Assembly (NCBI GenBank): GCA_033816765.1
Contig: CM066291.1
Coordinates: 1,550,001-1,614,000, forward strand
Length of the DNA stretch: 64,000 nucleotides
Direction of reading: 5' to 3'
From: Nothopassalora personata
Taxonomy: Eukaryota > Ascomycota > Dothideomycetes > Mycosphaerellales > Mycosphaerellaceae
In this document: in pieces, positions 43,200 to 56,100 of the stretch
How positions within the stretch are numbered: position 1 is the stretch's first letter
Layout of the letters: the number at the start of each line of letters is the position of its first letter
Notes under the pieces: generated by a model
What the model was told of the DNA's origin: nothing
Databases searched by the model: none
The model's input: only the letters and a program-made list of their open reading frames with translations
Translations under genes and position numbers: made by a program

Positions 43200-46100
43200 C
43201 TACTAAACTGTAAAATTTCGGCTATAGAAAGGTTATAAGGCCTAACCTATAGCTTCTTAGATTCCGGTTTAGGATACGATCCCTTTCGTTAACTCCTATA
43301 GGTAGCACGTCTTTGCCGGCAATAGGCTTAATCTCGTTCGAATTACTACTATCTTCGCTATTAGCGACGCTATTAGCGACTTCTCCCTCCCCTATTACGA
43401 GATCGGTCCTATTATCTAAGTTTAGTACTCCTATGTTATCCGGGCGAAGCTCTAGAACTAGCTTAAGGTTTTCCCGTGTCTAAACACCCTTTATTAGCAT
43501 ACTATTAAGTTCCTTAAGAATATAGGTACTAAATTCCCTAGAGACACTAGATACCTAATATAGACCTTACTATCGGTAACCGATCTTACGTAAGAAGTTA
43601 TCCTTATATAGCTTGTCAAATCTTATAATAAGGTCGCCCTTCTAGAAACTAATAAAGTTAACATTCCGGTAAGAATTAAAGTAGTCCTTACTAAGTTCTC
43701 TTAGTCGCTTCCTTCGAGCATATAGCTCTTCTAAACTAAGGTCTCGAGCCTAGAGTTAACGCGCACGTATAGCAAGCAGGTCCTTAGTCGTTCTTACCGA
43801 TCCCTATTAGTAATTCGCCTACGTCGGGTACTTAACCTCAATTAGTAGAATCGTACGATAGCTATATAGGACCTAAGCTAGCGTTATTCTAGTAGTACGA
43901 TAGGTCGTGGTCCTATTAGCCTATAATATAGCGGGTACCTATTGTTCCTATCCGCGGTATGTGTTCCTTATAAGCTTTACTAACGCTATAAGAATCGGAC
44001 GGTGTCTAGCCTCGACCGGAGCATTAGACTACGGATAGTACGGTAATATTTGGATCCTTCGAATACTAAGCCCTACGAGTAACCGATTAATCTTAGCCGT
44101 ATAAACCGTAGCGTTATTAAGCACAATTTTAGCATAGTAGCCGTACCTATAGAAGACATCTTCGTATAGAAACTTAGTAACCGTCTTAGAGTCGGGAGGT
44201 GCCCTCGTTACTCTAGCCTCGATCTAGTTACTAAGTGCTTCGCGCGCAACTAGGAGGTATCTATTTTTATGCACCTAGACGGGGTCCGAGTACTACTTCT
44301 TACTAATAACCTAAGGGCTCGATAAGTAAAGCTTACTAGCGCGCTAGTTGCCTTCGCGAAACCTATAGGGAGCATAACTTCGAACCTACGTAGAGACATC
44401 GGCGAAGCACCCGTCCTAGTAATACCGATCGGAAATAAGGTTATATACGACCTTAGCGCTACGGTAACCGTGTCTCTTATAGTACTCTATAACGATCTCC
44501 TTCTAAGCCTTATTATCGTTAATTATAAGTTGTAACGGTACTCCTCGGCGCTTCTAGAAGAATAGCAATTGGTCCCGGATAAAGAAATTAACGCTTTTCT
44601 TTACTAGCCGCCGGTACTTAGTACGGGTAACACTATCGGGCCGGGTCCTAGTTTCTAAAACCTAAGTAAGCTACTAAGAGCCCTTAGAGTATCGGTCCCC
44701 GAGATGTCGTGTTTTCTAGATTTTAACTAGATAGGTGTCGACCGGCTCCGGGTACCCGAACAGCTTATTATCAATTATCCGGTCGACTTCGTCTTTGTTA
44801 GCTTCCCTAGGTTCCTAAGGTGTAGAGGGCCTACGAGATAGGGCATCTAGGCTAGTGTATCTAGTCCCCGTAACGTGCTTTACCTCGAACGTAAATAACC
44901 TAATCTATGCGACCTACCGGGCTATTGCCGAGTTCGGCAGGTCCGAAGCCGGCCGGTTAAGCTACTATACAAGTGTCTTAGTATTAACCTTAAGGACAAA
45001 ATTAACGCTAGTGATATATCTCTAGATCTTCTTAAGCCCCTTAAGGACCCTAAGGCATTCCCGCTTACTAGCATTATATCTAGATTCTAACGCGTTCTAG
45101 ATTCCGCTCTTATACCGCACCGGGTAACGCCGTCGGGTACTGTCTATTAATTCTTAAGAAACGATACATCCCTATCTAGTGCCGCTAGTATTAACTAAGA
45201 CAAAGATGGACCTAGCACTAGGTGAGTAGTAGAGGGTAACTAAGACTAGAGCCTACATAAGATATCTAGTAACCTCTTCTTTTGAGAACTGCTTATTTGC
45301 TATCTAGGTAAACTCGGCGTCCTTCTTTAGTAGCTTATACATTAGTCGAGCGATAATAACGAACTAGGGGATCTATATCCGGAAGTACACACATAGCCCT
45401 ATATAGGTACGGACCTCCTTAATATAGGTAGGCGTAGGCTAATCTAGGATCTTAGCTATAACCTTTAGGTTAGGATAGCGACTATCCGGGCTAGTAACGT
45501 ACCTAACAATCTTAAGCTTTTCGTATAACTATTAGGATTTGCCTCTAGCAACTACCGTACTAGCTCTTTCTAAGTTAGTAAGAACTAGATCTAGGGAAAC
45601 AATATGCTTAACGACCTATTTCCTTAACCTAGGCTCTACTTCGGCATTCCTATAGTCCTTAGTTAGTCCCTTAATACCGATGTTATCGAGAAACGGCTTC
45701 GCTCGATACGAGATATAATTAAGTAGAATCTTTATTACCGAACGTACAAACTAAGCAACTAAATTAGTAGCTCCTTAAGGTAGAGTCGTATTACGTACTA
45801 GGCTAAGAGGGGTTATAAAGGCTATTAAGTCCCGGTAGGACTTATCTAAAGTAATCTAATTATAACCTAAAAACAGATCTATAAGTAAAGCGACTCGGTA
45901 CCCGGTAAAATCCTCTAAGAAGCTATCCGTGTCCGGTAGAATGTTAGCATCGCGTATAGTAACCTTATTTAGGAGCATAGCTAAGTTAATTAACCGATAT
46001 AGTATATCGCTTCTAGAGGTATTAACCTTCTTTACGACTAGGAACTAGCTATTAGAATATGCCCCTTATAAGTATTCTAGGATATTGTTCTTAATCCGGG

Positions 46101-46560
46101 CTCTAATTATACGCTTAACAATTGCCCTAAGACTTAGGTATAACCGGATAGGGCGTGCCTACTATAGTCTATAAGGGACCGTGTTAATCTTCTAAGGTAG
46201 CATAACGTCGTGCCTAATTTACCTTATATAACTAAAATCTTAAGCGAGGACTGCCTCCCGGTTATAGAGTATCTTATCGAATAAGGCCCTTTCTATTAGT
46301 AATAGCCTAATGCTAACCTTAATTAAGGTAAGCCGTTCTAGAGTAATCCGGCTACCTCGCTTAATACTTAAGAATTTCTTAGTTAAGTACTTCTTATCGA
46401 ACGGACCTTGTCCTTTAGGTGTCTTAGATTCTAGGTATAGTGCCCTACGCTTCTATTCTATATCTCCCTTAACTCGTAATTCTAGGCGCTCGTAAACGCT
46501 CGCGTCTACTAGCTTCTTCTTATCCGCCTTACGCTTATACATCGTAAAGACCTACGGCAT
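43200..46560 (-). pseudogene. pol: Gypsy B1 RT, RNase H and integrase remnant
   Basis: Inverse of B2 60000-63990. RT domain about 46560-45300, RNase H about 45300-44950 and integrase about 44800-43250, the last ending with a post-integrase basic region. Catalytic residues are largely lost by RIP. The stop-free piece on the plus strand at 46310-46495 is a shadow. Confidence 0.8.
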
Positions 46561-46843
46561 CCTAATGTTAGCTATATGTTAGCCTACTTATTGCTTCCGT
46601 GCCTAAGCATTTAATGTAGATTGCCTTAAGATCTCGGAGGGCTAATCCCCTTAAACTAAATAAACGTTAGTAATAGAATCTCCCTTAAACGCGCCTATTC
46701 CAATTTCTATAACTCGTTCCTTTGTTCTAGTACTCCTAAGCAATCCTAATAAGTAAGCTAAATAGTTACTAGGCGTTAGAGCCTTACCGGGTTCCTATAG
46801 ATGCGTCGTGTCGTAGTCGTATCCGTTTTCCTTACTATAGCTA

Positions 46844-46867
46844 TTTACCGGTCCCGGGACCGGTAAA
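46844..46867. repeat. 24-bp palindrome, copy 4
   Basis: Perfect palindrome between the protease and RT parts of B1; in the coding strand it would encode VPGP. Confidence 0.9.
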
Positions 46868-49312
46868 TTAAAGTCCGAGGTTTCTCCGAGATAGTGCAAG
46901 AACCTTACCAATTTTATTAAATCCGGCTTTAGTAAGTCGGTGGATTAAGCGCCGTAACTTAACCTACCCTTCCATTTCCCGATGCTTTTAACAGTTCTTA
47001 AAGGGTTTTATACCTGTCCGAGCTAACTAGGGTAGTAAACATAATACTTTCACCTTTACGGCTAGTAATAGTCCCCTCCTACGAACTATTATCGCAGTTA
47101 CGGGTAGTGAGCCGCACCTTACGGGCCTACGGGCGTCCTAGGATTGTTAGTGAGTTTAGATCCGAGGAGATAAACATGTCTACCTAGTAGTAAACCCTAA
47201 ACACCTAAACATCTAAATTGCCTATAATACCTTTAAACTAGGCCCGCCCTCTAGCACCTGAAAAGGTAAGCTAAGTACTCGACATTACTAGTAACCTAAA
47301 CCTATAAGCGTTCCTCTAGCCGATAATATTTACCTCGGAACCCTTATTAATTAAGTAGCTAATCTAGTTCTTGTTTATCCTAAACTCCGCTACTACCTAA
47401 GGACTAGGGACTATAGTAAAGTTATTAAGGATACTAGAGAGCCCGATTTTCTTAACGTCCTTATATAGCTTAGTAGTAGGGACCGTACCTTTAGAGTAAA
47501 GTATAGTTAAATACACTCCGATATACTAGGCCTAACTATCTTTACGGAAGACCTCCTTATTATACTTAGGTTTATCTTTATAGGTAACTACTTATCTAGT
47601 ACGAACCTTAGGGTCCTTTCCTATAAGGCGTCGTACTATAGCGAGCTTCTCCTAAAGAGCGGGAGTGTTAGTAACGCGACCGAAGAGGGTAGCCTCGAAC
47701 TAGCGACTATATCGAAACCAATCCTAGGCATTTATATTAGGAAACATCGTCTAGAGGATCTAATTAATCTAGTAGATAATACCCTCTGCCTTTATAACCG
47801 GGCTATTACTAGCTAAACTATATTGTTAGACGTAGTTATTAATCCTTATAGTCTTAGCATTCTATATACGCTTCCTTTATGCGAAGGGGGCGTTTACGGG
47901 ACTAATAGGCATATCCTTAAGTAGTCCTTTACTAGTATCGTTCCCTAGTTTATTTACTTAGGCATTATTTCCCCTTCCTAGGGTTACCCCGGATTTAGCT
48001 AATAATTAAGTTTCGCTTATTTAAGCACTAACTTCGTTAATTATTTCAACCTCCTACTAATTAATCTTAGCTTACCGGATCTCCTATTCTAATTAAAGGC
48101 GAACTTTCTTAGTAGCCTTAGCTCGGGCTCGTAGATCCTAGGCTAAGGACCGGGTCCTTAGGTACGGATTCTTTAGAATGCCTACGGGTACCTTCCCTTT
48201 TACTTTATTAGACTACATAGGATAGGTAGATACCTCGTTAAGCTCGCCTAAGTCGATCGCCTACTCCGCTTTACTTTCTCCGAATAAGACCTAATATGTC
48301 CTAGTAGCCTTCTCCGTTTAGCTAGACCGTACGTCCTAAGGGCTATACTCTATTAAATGCCTAAAGTTAGGAGGGGGCTTAGAATAATTAGGAGGCGTAA
48401 CCTTTATTACCCTAGTATAGTCCCTACCTATCTATTACTTACGTAGTACGGGAATCTTATACTAGCTATTAAACTCGATCGGCCTATAATATTCTTCGAG
48501 TAGAGGGAGTATATAGAGCAGTTTCGGTTTACTATAGTCCCTCCGAAAGTTAAATTTAGTAGGACGCGGATTGCCTTCTTTTCCTAGATACTACTAGTTG
48601 TTCGGGGCGAGGTATACGTAGCCCCGGGATATTAAGGACCTTATCGCCCTATAATTGCTAGCCTAGTACTTCGAACTACTATAGTTGTAGTAATAACTAT
48701 CTATCGCTTTAGACTGTTCGCGATTCTAGGATAGGGGACGCTACATTACGTAAACCTATAGTTTAGTGTCTAGGTCGTGCCTCTCCGGTTATATAGAGCG
48801 TTAATTCTCGCTCGGGTAGAAGATACCCGCGTCCGCGACGCGACCGCGCTAGTATGTACGTATGCTTATTTTAGCTACCTTCTAGATTAGGTTATTATTA
48901 ATAATAGTCCTAGAGGTAGCCTTCTTAAGCGTGTTAATCTTAGGCTTAAGGCGCGGCATTTACTTTACGACTAAGCGGTGTAGCTAAGGTAAAGTAAGAG
49001 GGAAATCTATATATATAGCTTTCTATCCCTCCTTACTATCTACGATACTAGTAGCTTTATCGAGGATCCTCTAAAAGTCTCTAAACTTCTTAGGTTGCTT
49101 TAGGTAAAGCCCGTAAGCCTTATAGACCGCTTTCGCGACTGCCTCTAGTAATCCCTAAAGGAGGAGACGACTCCGGGAGCTATTATCTAAGTCCTTAGGT
49201 TCGATTAGGTTACTTAAGGATATAATAGGCGGATGAATTCCTTTATATCCTGTTCTTCGGGCCTCTTACCTTACTACGCCCTAATAATCTCCTTAAGATA
49301 TTCCTGACTCCC
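46868..49312 (-). pseudogene. gag: Gypsy B1 gag/protease remnant
   Basis: Matches B2 58339-59617 in inverse orientation and extends about 1.1 kb further upstream than B2 does, so B2 lost this part to the A2 insertion. It includes a retropepsin-like region (about 47230-47080; in B2, GSEVNIIGQ and DLNLLTILGRP). RIP stops throughout. Confidence 0.7.
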
Positions 49313-49787
49313 TATTAGGTTTAGTATAACCTAATAATATTACAAGTTAAGAAGATAAGCTCAATCGGGTTTGTTCTCGGGCCGATAGGAAGTTAAGGGA
49401 GAGTAATAAAGCAGTAGCTATCTTGTCTTATAAAGGCTAAGTAGTAGTAAGGTAGAGGTTAGGTTATAGTGTATTCTAAACAGTAATATTAAACAGTAAG
49501 TTAAACGCCTCGAAGCTATAAGGGATTCTTAGCGTTCCTAAATATAAAGGAGACTCGTATACTATCCGGTGTTAGGCGTCCGTCTATCTACTCGACCGGT
49601 CGCCTAGTCGTATAGTCGTGTACGTCTATACGCTACTTCTACGGTCGTGTTCGACTATGCACTAAGCGCGCGGTCGTGTACGTGACCTAAACGTAGGGTC
49701 CCTTCCTCTTCCTAGCGATTGGTTCTTATCTTCTAATTCTTCCTCCCTATACTACGTCCTATACCGTCCTTTATCCGAACCGTAACA
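49313..49787 (-). repeat. Left (3') LTR of C2
   Basis: 475 bp. The part nearest 49313 (U5-like) matches C1 (GTTAAGAAGATAAGC, CGGGCCGATAGGAAGT), but the part from about 49565 to 49787 (U3-like) is unrelated to the C1 U3 and lacks the 24-bp repeats. Tips TATTAGG...CGTAACA. Polypurine tract at 49788-49803 (plus strand CTATCCCCCTTCCTAC). Confidence 0.82.
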
Positions 49788-49931
49788 CTATCCCCCTTCC
49801 TACTAAAACTCGTCCTCGAGTTTTCTTTCTTCTCCTATAAGTTCCTATCTTTTACTATAAGCGGCGAGTAGCTAACACGTTAGGAGCGCCGCGAACGTTA
49901 AGCACTAGGTATCGAAGCCGAGGGCCGCGAG

Positions 49932-50339
49932 ATGCTATCCCTATGTTCTAGTTGCCGAAAGTCTAGAGTGCCTAAAGGAAAGAAGAGTCTTCGTTACGTA
50001 GTAGATGTGCGCTTTAGGTATTACTCGGAGTACGTTCGTAAGGGTGTTAAGTATAACGTAACTATTACGTAGACTAAGTAGGAGCGGCTTCGTAACTAGC
50101 GTCGAAAGCTAAAGCGAGAGCTTAATAAGGCTAAAGAGAAGGTAATAGAGGCGATGTTAAAGGTGCATCGTCTTAGGAAACAGCTACGCGTTACTAAGGA
50201 TAGGGAGGAAAAGGCGATAGCGAAGGATTTTAAGGATCTTCGTAGTTTACCGAGCGTAGGTGTCGATGCCTTTTCCGCGCCTTCGTCCTATCTTCTCGTT
50301 CCTAAAGGTAGCCCTAAAGAGCTAGAGGGGGTTTTCTAG
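49932..50339 (+). pseudogene. Antisense ORF of Gypsy C2: Cys cluster plus coiled coil
   Basis: From ATG 49932 (upstream frame open to about 49902): MLSLCSSCRKSRVPKGKKSL, a C-x2-C motif, then DVRFRYYSEYVRKGVKYNV, where Tyr codons at Cys positions of C1 homologues suggest TGT/TGC to TAT/TAC changes. A basic coiled coil follows (ERLRN.RRKLKRELNKAKEK, VHRLRKQLRVTKDREEK), ending LEGVF and TAG 50337-50339. Only three in-frame stops, all TAG at likely Gln/Trp. Homologous to 18065-18540 in C1 at the same location relative to pol and LTR. The TATGT context and lack of introns match C1. Function unknown. Confidence 0.75.
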
Positions 50340-50515
50340 ATATTAATTCCTTCCTAGGAGGACCTTTCGATAATTCCGGATAATGCCCTCTAGTTATATC
50401 CGACCCTTAAGGAAGCCGTAGTAGCTTCTTTAAGCGCTAGCCCCTCTAGTAGATAGGTGTTAGTTTCTTATAGGAGATATGTTTATATAAGTTCTTCGTT
50501 TCCCTTATTAAACCT

Positions 50516-50639
50516 AGTTATGTAGCTTAGTAGTTAGAGCATTAGGGTATAACCTATATGTTAATGAATTCTCCTTACCCTTAGGCGAAGGTTCGTTAAA
50601 GGTATCCTAAGGTCGTAGGTTCGATTCCTACTCTAGCTA
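50516..50639 (+). tRNA. tRNA-like gene with putative intron embedded in Gypsy C2, antisense to pol
   Basis: Acceptor AGTTATG versus TCTAGCT (five of seven paired, with wobbles), A box TAGCTTAGTAG, D stem GCTT/GAGC, anticodon stem TTAGG/CCTAA (perfect), T stem GTAGG/CCTAC and perfect B box GGTTCGATTCC at 50618-50628. Fifty-nine nt separate the anticodon-stem halves: a 7-nt loop plus about 52 nt of intron at the usual 37/38 position. The loop would begin GTATAA, so the anticodon would be ATA, perhaps a RIP-changed GTA (Tyr); this is inference. Located between the antisense ORF and the end of pol, as in C1. Confidence 0.75.
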
Positions 50640-50689
50640 CTTTCTAGTAGATTAGTCTCTAGCGCGGGGGTTAGTCTACTAGACCGTTT

Positions 50690-53600
50690 TTTGTACTCTT
50701 AGAGCCTTTGCTAACAGTTTCGTAGGTTTCTTTCTAGTTCCTAGGTATTTTCTAATTCGTCGTATCCTCTCTATTTAATAAGGTATTGCTAACCTTTCCT
50801 ATTTAGGATTCTTTCGACTTCGAATTCGTTTTCTGCTTCCGGCTCGAAATAGAAGCTTTCCTAGGAAGGTGTTTCGGCGTCTACTAGTTCTAGCTTAGAG
50901 ATATAGAAGATTAGGTGGATTTTAGCGTCTAGTAGTAGTCGTAGTCGATAGTTAACTAGTCCTATAACTTTATCGATAAAAAATGGTCCGACCTTAACGT
51001 AATCTAGTTTCTTAGTCTATCTTCTTATTCTTAAGTTTTTTATAAGGAGATAGACCTTATCCCCCTTTTTTAGTAGAGGTGCCATTTTTCTCGTGTCCTA
51101 CCGTTATTAAGACAGTTTTTGTTATACATCTTCGATCGCCTTACGTGTTTCTTTATGCACTTCCTTAAGAGTGTCCGTCGTTACGATCGCTCTTTCGGCT
51201 TATAGGTAGGATCTAGGTATTCCGAATAGGTTAGGGTCTTTTCTAAAGTTCGTATAGAATAGCGTCGTTAAAATTGTCTCTAATTTGTAGTTGTTTAGTA
51301 CAATCTACGCTATTAGTAGTAATGAAACCTAGTTGTCTTATACATAATTAATATAGTGTCGTAGGTATTGTTCTAGCGTTTAATTCATTCTTTCGGTTTG
51401 TCCGTCTATTTCCGGATAATATGCTGTTAATAGCTTATGTTTAATTCCGATCGTTCCTATAAGCGTCTTCTAGTAATTTGATGTAAATAGCTTATCTCTA
51501 TCCGTTATAAATGCTTAAGGGAATCCGTAGTATCGGATAAGTCTATCTAGTACGAGGTATCCGAGCTACTCTACATTGTACGTTTCCGATGTAGGAATGA
51601 AGTATGCGTATTTCGTAAGTCTATTAACTATAACTAGTATTATGTCGTATAGTTATTTCGTAACTTAGTCTCTTAACGGTAGGAGTTTCGTAATAAAGTC
51701 TATTATAACTTCGTCCTATAGTTTCGTCGGTAGTGTCCTAAACTATAGGTAACCGTATTTTACATGTCTCGTAGCCTTGTTTCGTTAGTAGTGTACGCAT
51801 TGTTTAATGTAGCGTAACACCTTAAGTCTTATCTATAGGAATGAGAAGCTACGTTGTATTAGGTCTATTGTCTTTAAAGTTCTAGGGTGTCTATAAGTTA
51901 GTCCGTCGTAATGTTGTCGTATATATTCTTCTTCTCGATCCTTTAGTACTTAGTATTTTCCTTACGATATAGGGAATTGTTTATCCCTGTCGCCTAATAT
52001 TCGTACGATGTTATTAAATTCTCTTATGTTAGTACTAAGACTTCCGTCGGGGTTCGTTTTTAGTACTTTATATTGCACTAGTTCCTTTCCTTCTATGTAG
52101 TCGCTTCTTCGGCTTAGCGCGTCGGCGCGGCCGTTCTCTCTTCCTAGAGTATATTTAATTTCGAACTTGTATTGCCCTAGTAGCTCCGACTAGCGGGCTT
52201 GCCTTCGGGTAAGTTCTTTCGTCGTCGTGAAGTACGTAAGATTCTTATAGTTAGAAAGAATCATTAACTTCGGTAGGCCCTCGACATATACTCTCTAATG
52301 TTATATAGTAGTAACAATAGCTAGAAGCTCTTTATTATAGATGTCGTAGTTCTATTCCGCTGTAGTTATTTTCCGGGAGTAATAGGCTACTAGGTATCTC
52401 TACCTATCGTGTGTCTATGTTAGATACGCGCCTATTGCTATATTAGACGTATCGGTCTCGATATAGACTTCCTTACTACTATCGAATAGTCGAAGCGTAG
52501 GGGCTAAAGCGCATTGTTCCTTAAGTTTCTTAAATGCTTTAATCTATTCCTTTCCCTATTTCTAGGTAATGTCTTTCCTCGTAAGCATCGTTATTAGTAC
52601 TACTGTTTTTGCGTAGTCCTTAATGAATTTCCGGTTATAGTTCGCTAGTCTAAGGAATGATTATACGTCCTTAACTGTTTTTAGTTCTAGCTATTCTCTA
52701 ATTGACTGTGTCTTTATAGGGTCGATCGTTATCCCTATAGTACTAATAATAAAGCCTAAGAATTTGACTTCTTTCTTATAGAATTCGCATTTCTCGGGTG
52801 CCGTCTTAAATCCTAAACGCGTAAGTCGTTTAAATACGTTCTAGACTTGCTTTATATAGTTCTAAAGGGATCCTTTCGTATAGACTAATATATCGTCTAT
52901 ATAAGCGATAACGTATACGTCGAGTAGGTCTCTAAGTGTTTCGTTAATAAGGTCCTAATAGGATGCGGGTACGTTAGTTAATCCTATTAGTATAACTAAG
53001 AATTCGTAAAGTCCGTATCTTATTCTAAAAGCGGTTTTCTATTCTTCTCCTTCTACTATCCGTATAGCGTAGAAGGTATCTCGTAGGTTAATCTTCGTAT
53101 ACTAGTCTAATCCGGTTAATCTATCTTATGCTTCTTCGATGTTAGGTAGCTGGTATCGGTTCTTAATCGTAATCTCGTTTAACTTCCTATAGTCTTATAC
53201 GAGTCGTAACTTCCCGTTTACTTTTGGAACGAACATATATAGAGTTCCTATACTTAAGGTAGATCTTCTTATCTATCCTTTAGCTAGCTTCTCCTTTAGC
53301 TATTCTCGTAGGGTCTATAGCTCTTTCTTAGACATTTAATATAGGGGTCCCTATAGAGGCTCTTTCCCTAGCTAAATGTTAATCTTGTAATCCTATAGGC
53401 GGTGCTTAGGTAAGGCGGTTTTACCTCTCTCCTCTTTAAAGAGTCGCGACTACTTGCGATACTCCTTAGGAATACTTAACTCTAAGATGTTAGTATTCTT
53501 CGATAGTGCGTTACTTCTATCACTTCTAGTAACTTCGTAACCCGGCGGCCCTACGCTAGTGTCTATCCCGGTCGAAGGTGGTTCTTCTATCCTTCTAGTC

Positions 53601-56090
53601 GGCGTAAGCTCGAATACATTAAGCTGTTTCCTTACCTTATCTACTATCGTCCGCTATCAATACGTAGGCTAAATGTCGATAACGTAGTCGCATTCCCTAA
53701 ATATAAGTACTCCTCTTCTCTAGTCAATTACTAGATTGTGCTTTCTTAACTAAGGCATACCTAATACTATGTTATAACTAGCTATATTAGTAACATCTAA
53801 GGTAATATTCTCGTAGTGCTATTAGATAGCTAGTGGCAATAGTATCGTCTCCTATTCTACGCTAGGTAACGATAATCCGTTTACCGCGATTAACTCGTAA
53901 CCCTATTTCTTCTTTAGGGTAGCGAACCCGTTTCTTCTTACGAAAGACTCGGAGATAAAATTCCCCGCTACTCCTAAGTCGATTATAACACTAGTCTTGT
54001 ATCCGTTAACGATTGCTTATGTCTAGAAAACTATGTTTAATGTCGATACGTAAGCCTAAGTGTTACATAACTCCCTCCGGTCGCTTATTCCTAGGGAGCT
54101 AATCCTTTTCCCGAATGGTATGTAGTTCGCTATGCTTCGTACCTAGAGGCTTCGGCTAGAACCTGTAGCCCGTTGCCCTGTATCTACACTTGTAATCTAT
54201 TACGTTCCTGGATCTTCTACGATTCTAAGTAGAGAGCCCGTACATGCTGTACTACTGTTCGTAGTTCGTTTAAGACGAAAGTTCCTACCGGTGTTAGGTA
54301 TCCGGTATCCGTTATTTGGCTTCCTATAGGTAGTCGTTCGATAACCGCTTTAGCTAAGTTCTTAGTATTGTTTATGGTTAGGTAGCCCTATACTATGCCC
54401 CTTATTATGTCGAGTGTCTTATCAAATTCGTTAGGGTTTAGGTATCGTTTCCCTAAGAACTTTAGTAGGAATTCTTCGTACCTTCGTTAGAGGTAGATAA
54501 TTAACTTATAGAGTTTCTTTAGCGCATCTACCGTGAATGTGTAAACTTCGTTTTCGTCGTCGGTGTCGCTCTCTTCTTCTTCGGATAAGTCCTCGCTTAA
54601 CTCCTCCGGTACGTAATCTTCTTCGATAGTATCTAGCTCGTTCGTTTATTATTCTAGTACTAGTGACTAGCGTCCGTTCTATTCTAGATCCTAGTTTTCT
54701 TTATTGTTGTTATCGAAGTAAGATTCGTCTATGTCTACTTCTTAGAGCTTATTTTGTCCGTGCTAAGCTCCTAGGGTTCCTACCGTGTCGTGGCTAGTAC
54801 CCTACGCCTAACTTAGCGTCGTAGTAGGTTTAACACGAGTCCTAGTAACAGAATCGCTAGTAAAGGCTTCCGTGACCGTGTCGAGATTCCTTCTTAACTT
54901 TATAGTTGACTCCTCGTGCTATTATGCTAAACAATCTAATAGTCTTTAATTGTTAGTTATTCGGTAGTAGTGTATGTTATTAAACATGGTATCCTCCTCG
55001 TCCTTATAAGGGGTCTAGGAGAGGCGTCGCAACCCGGTTACTATCCTTCTCCTCTACTCTCTAGGTATAGTTAAATTGTCGGGGTCTAACACTACTCCTA
55101 GATTTGCCTACCTTTAGTTGCATTATATTGAACTGCTCGCGGCGCACTATGTTTTTACCGCGGTAATCTCGCGCTATGTAGCCTTCCTTACTATAGGCAT
55201 AGTATGTAAGTTTTCCTTTTCCTTTAAAGGGCTTTCCGTAGCCCCTACTCTTGTCGATCCTCCGTCCTCGTTGAGTAACGTCCAGTTCTATTAGCTGTAG
55301 TCTATAGTAGGGCTAGCTTTGTCGTAAGAATTCTCCCTTCGTAACGTATCCTCCTAAGGGTCTACGATCCGGAGCGTATCCTACTATACCTCCTACTTTA
55401 GAGTTGTATTTCTTTTCCTAGTGTCGTTCCTAGAGCTAGTTATCGATGTTAATCGACGCCTTTATTAGCTCTTCGAGGTTAGTGATCCGTCCCCCGTGTC
55501 TTATTAACTCGTCCTTAACGGAGTCCTTAAGTCCACGTCGGAACATAGTTATTAACGCCGTCTAGTCCTATCCGGTGATTTGTCCGTATTCTTCGAATTT
55601 AGCGGCATACTCTAAAGTAGACGTCTTCTACTTTAGGTGTTGAATGATTCGTATAGCCTATTAGACTTCGTTCGAGGTTCTAAAGATTGATTTTATCTTT
55701 TCTTTAAAAAGGGTGTAGCTCCTAAACATTCCGGTAGGGTCTTATCGTCCTATACCTTCGAGGTATTCCTTAAGGTAAGGTTTGATCTAGTTCTGCGTAC
55801 TTCCGCGAAGGTACGTAATAGCGAAGATAGTTCTTTTATTAGCATCGACTAGGTTAAACATAAGATACATATCTATCTAATTGATCTAGTCGTCGAACTT
55901 GGCCCTATCTCTATAGAAGAGGTCTAGCTTAGCAGCCTTAACGTCGTTCCTCCTTAGAGTAGGCTCGTTATCGTTATTAGACTCATCGTCCTTCGTAGTA
56001 GTCTATTATGGTAGCGTACGGCGGATGCTTCCTACTTCGCTAGGGGCGAGTGTTCCCCTACTAGCTGCTTAAGTAGCACTTATCCTAAGG
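50690..56090 (-). pseudogene. Gypsy C2 gag-pol remnant
   Basis: Minus-strand gag, protease, RT, RNase H, integrase and chromodomain collinear with C1. RT active site YIDD is preserved (52892-52903 on the plus strand ATCGTCTATATA). RIP stops abound. Confidence 0.87.
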
Positions 56091-56100
56091 GCGTTTAAAG

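Larger units (their letters stand above)
43100..49312 (-). mobile_element. Ty3/Gypsy element B1, RIP-inactivated, LTRs not identified
   Basis: Minus-strand element collinear with B2 (58339-64000). pol occupies about 46560-43200 and a gag/protease region 49312-46868. It is cut off on the right by element C2 at 49313. No LTR pair can be defined in this window. Assigned to a Gypsy clade by its RT and integrase motifs. Confidence 0.8.

Noticed and set aside
46310..46495. Open frames at 46310-46495 (+) and 60011-60196 (-)
   Set aside because: Both are antisense shadows of the same pre-RT segment of Gypsy B1 and B2; the coding strand is opposite.
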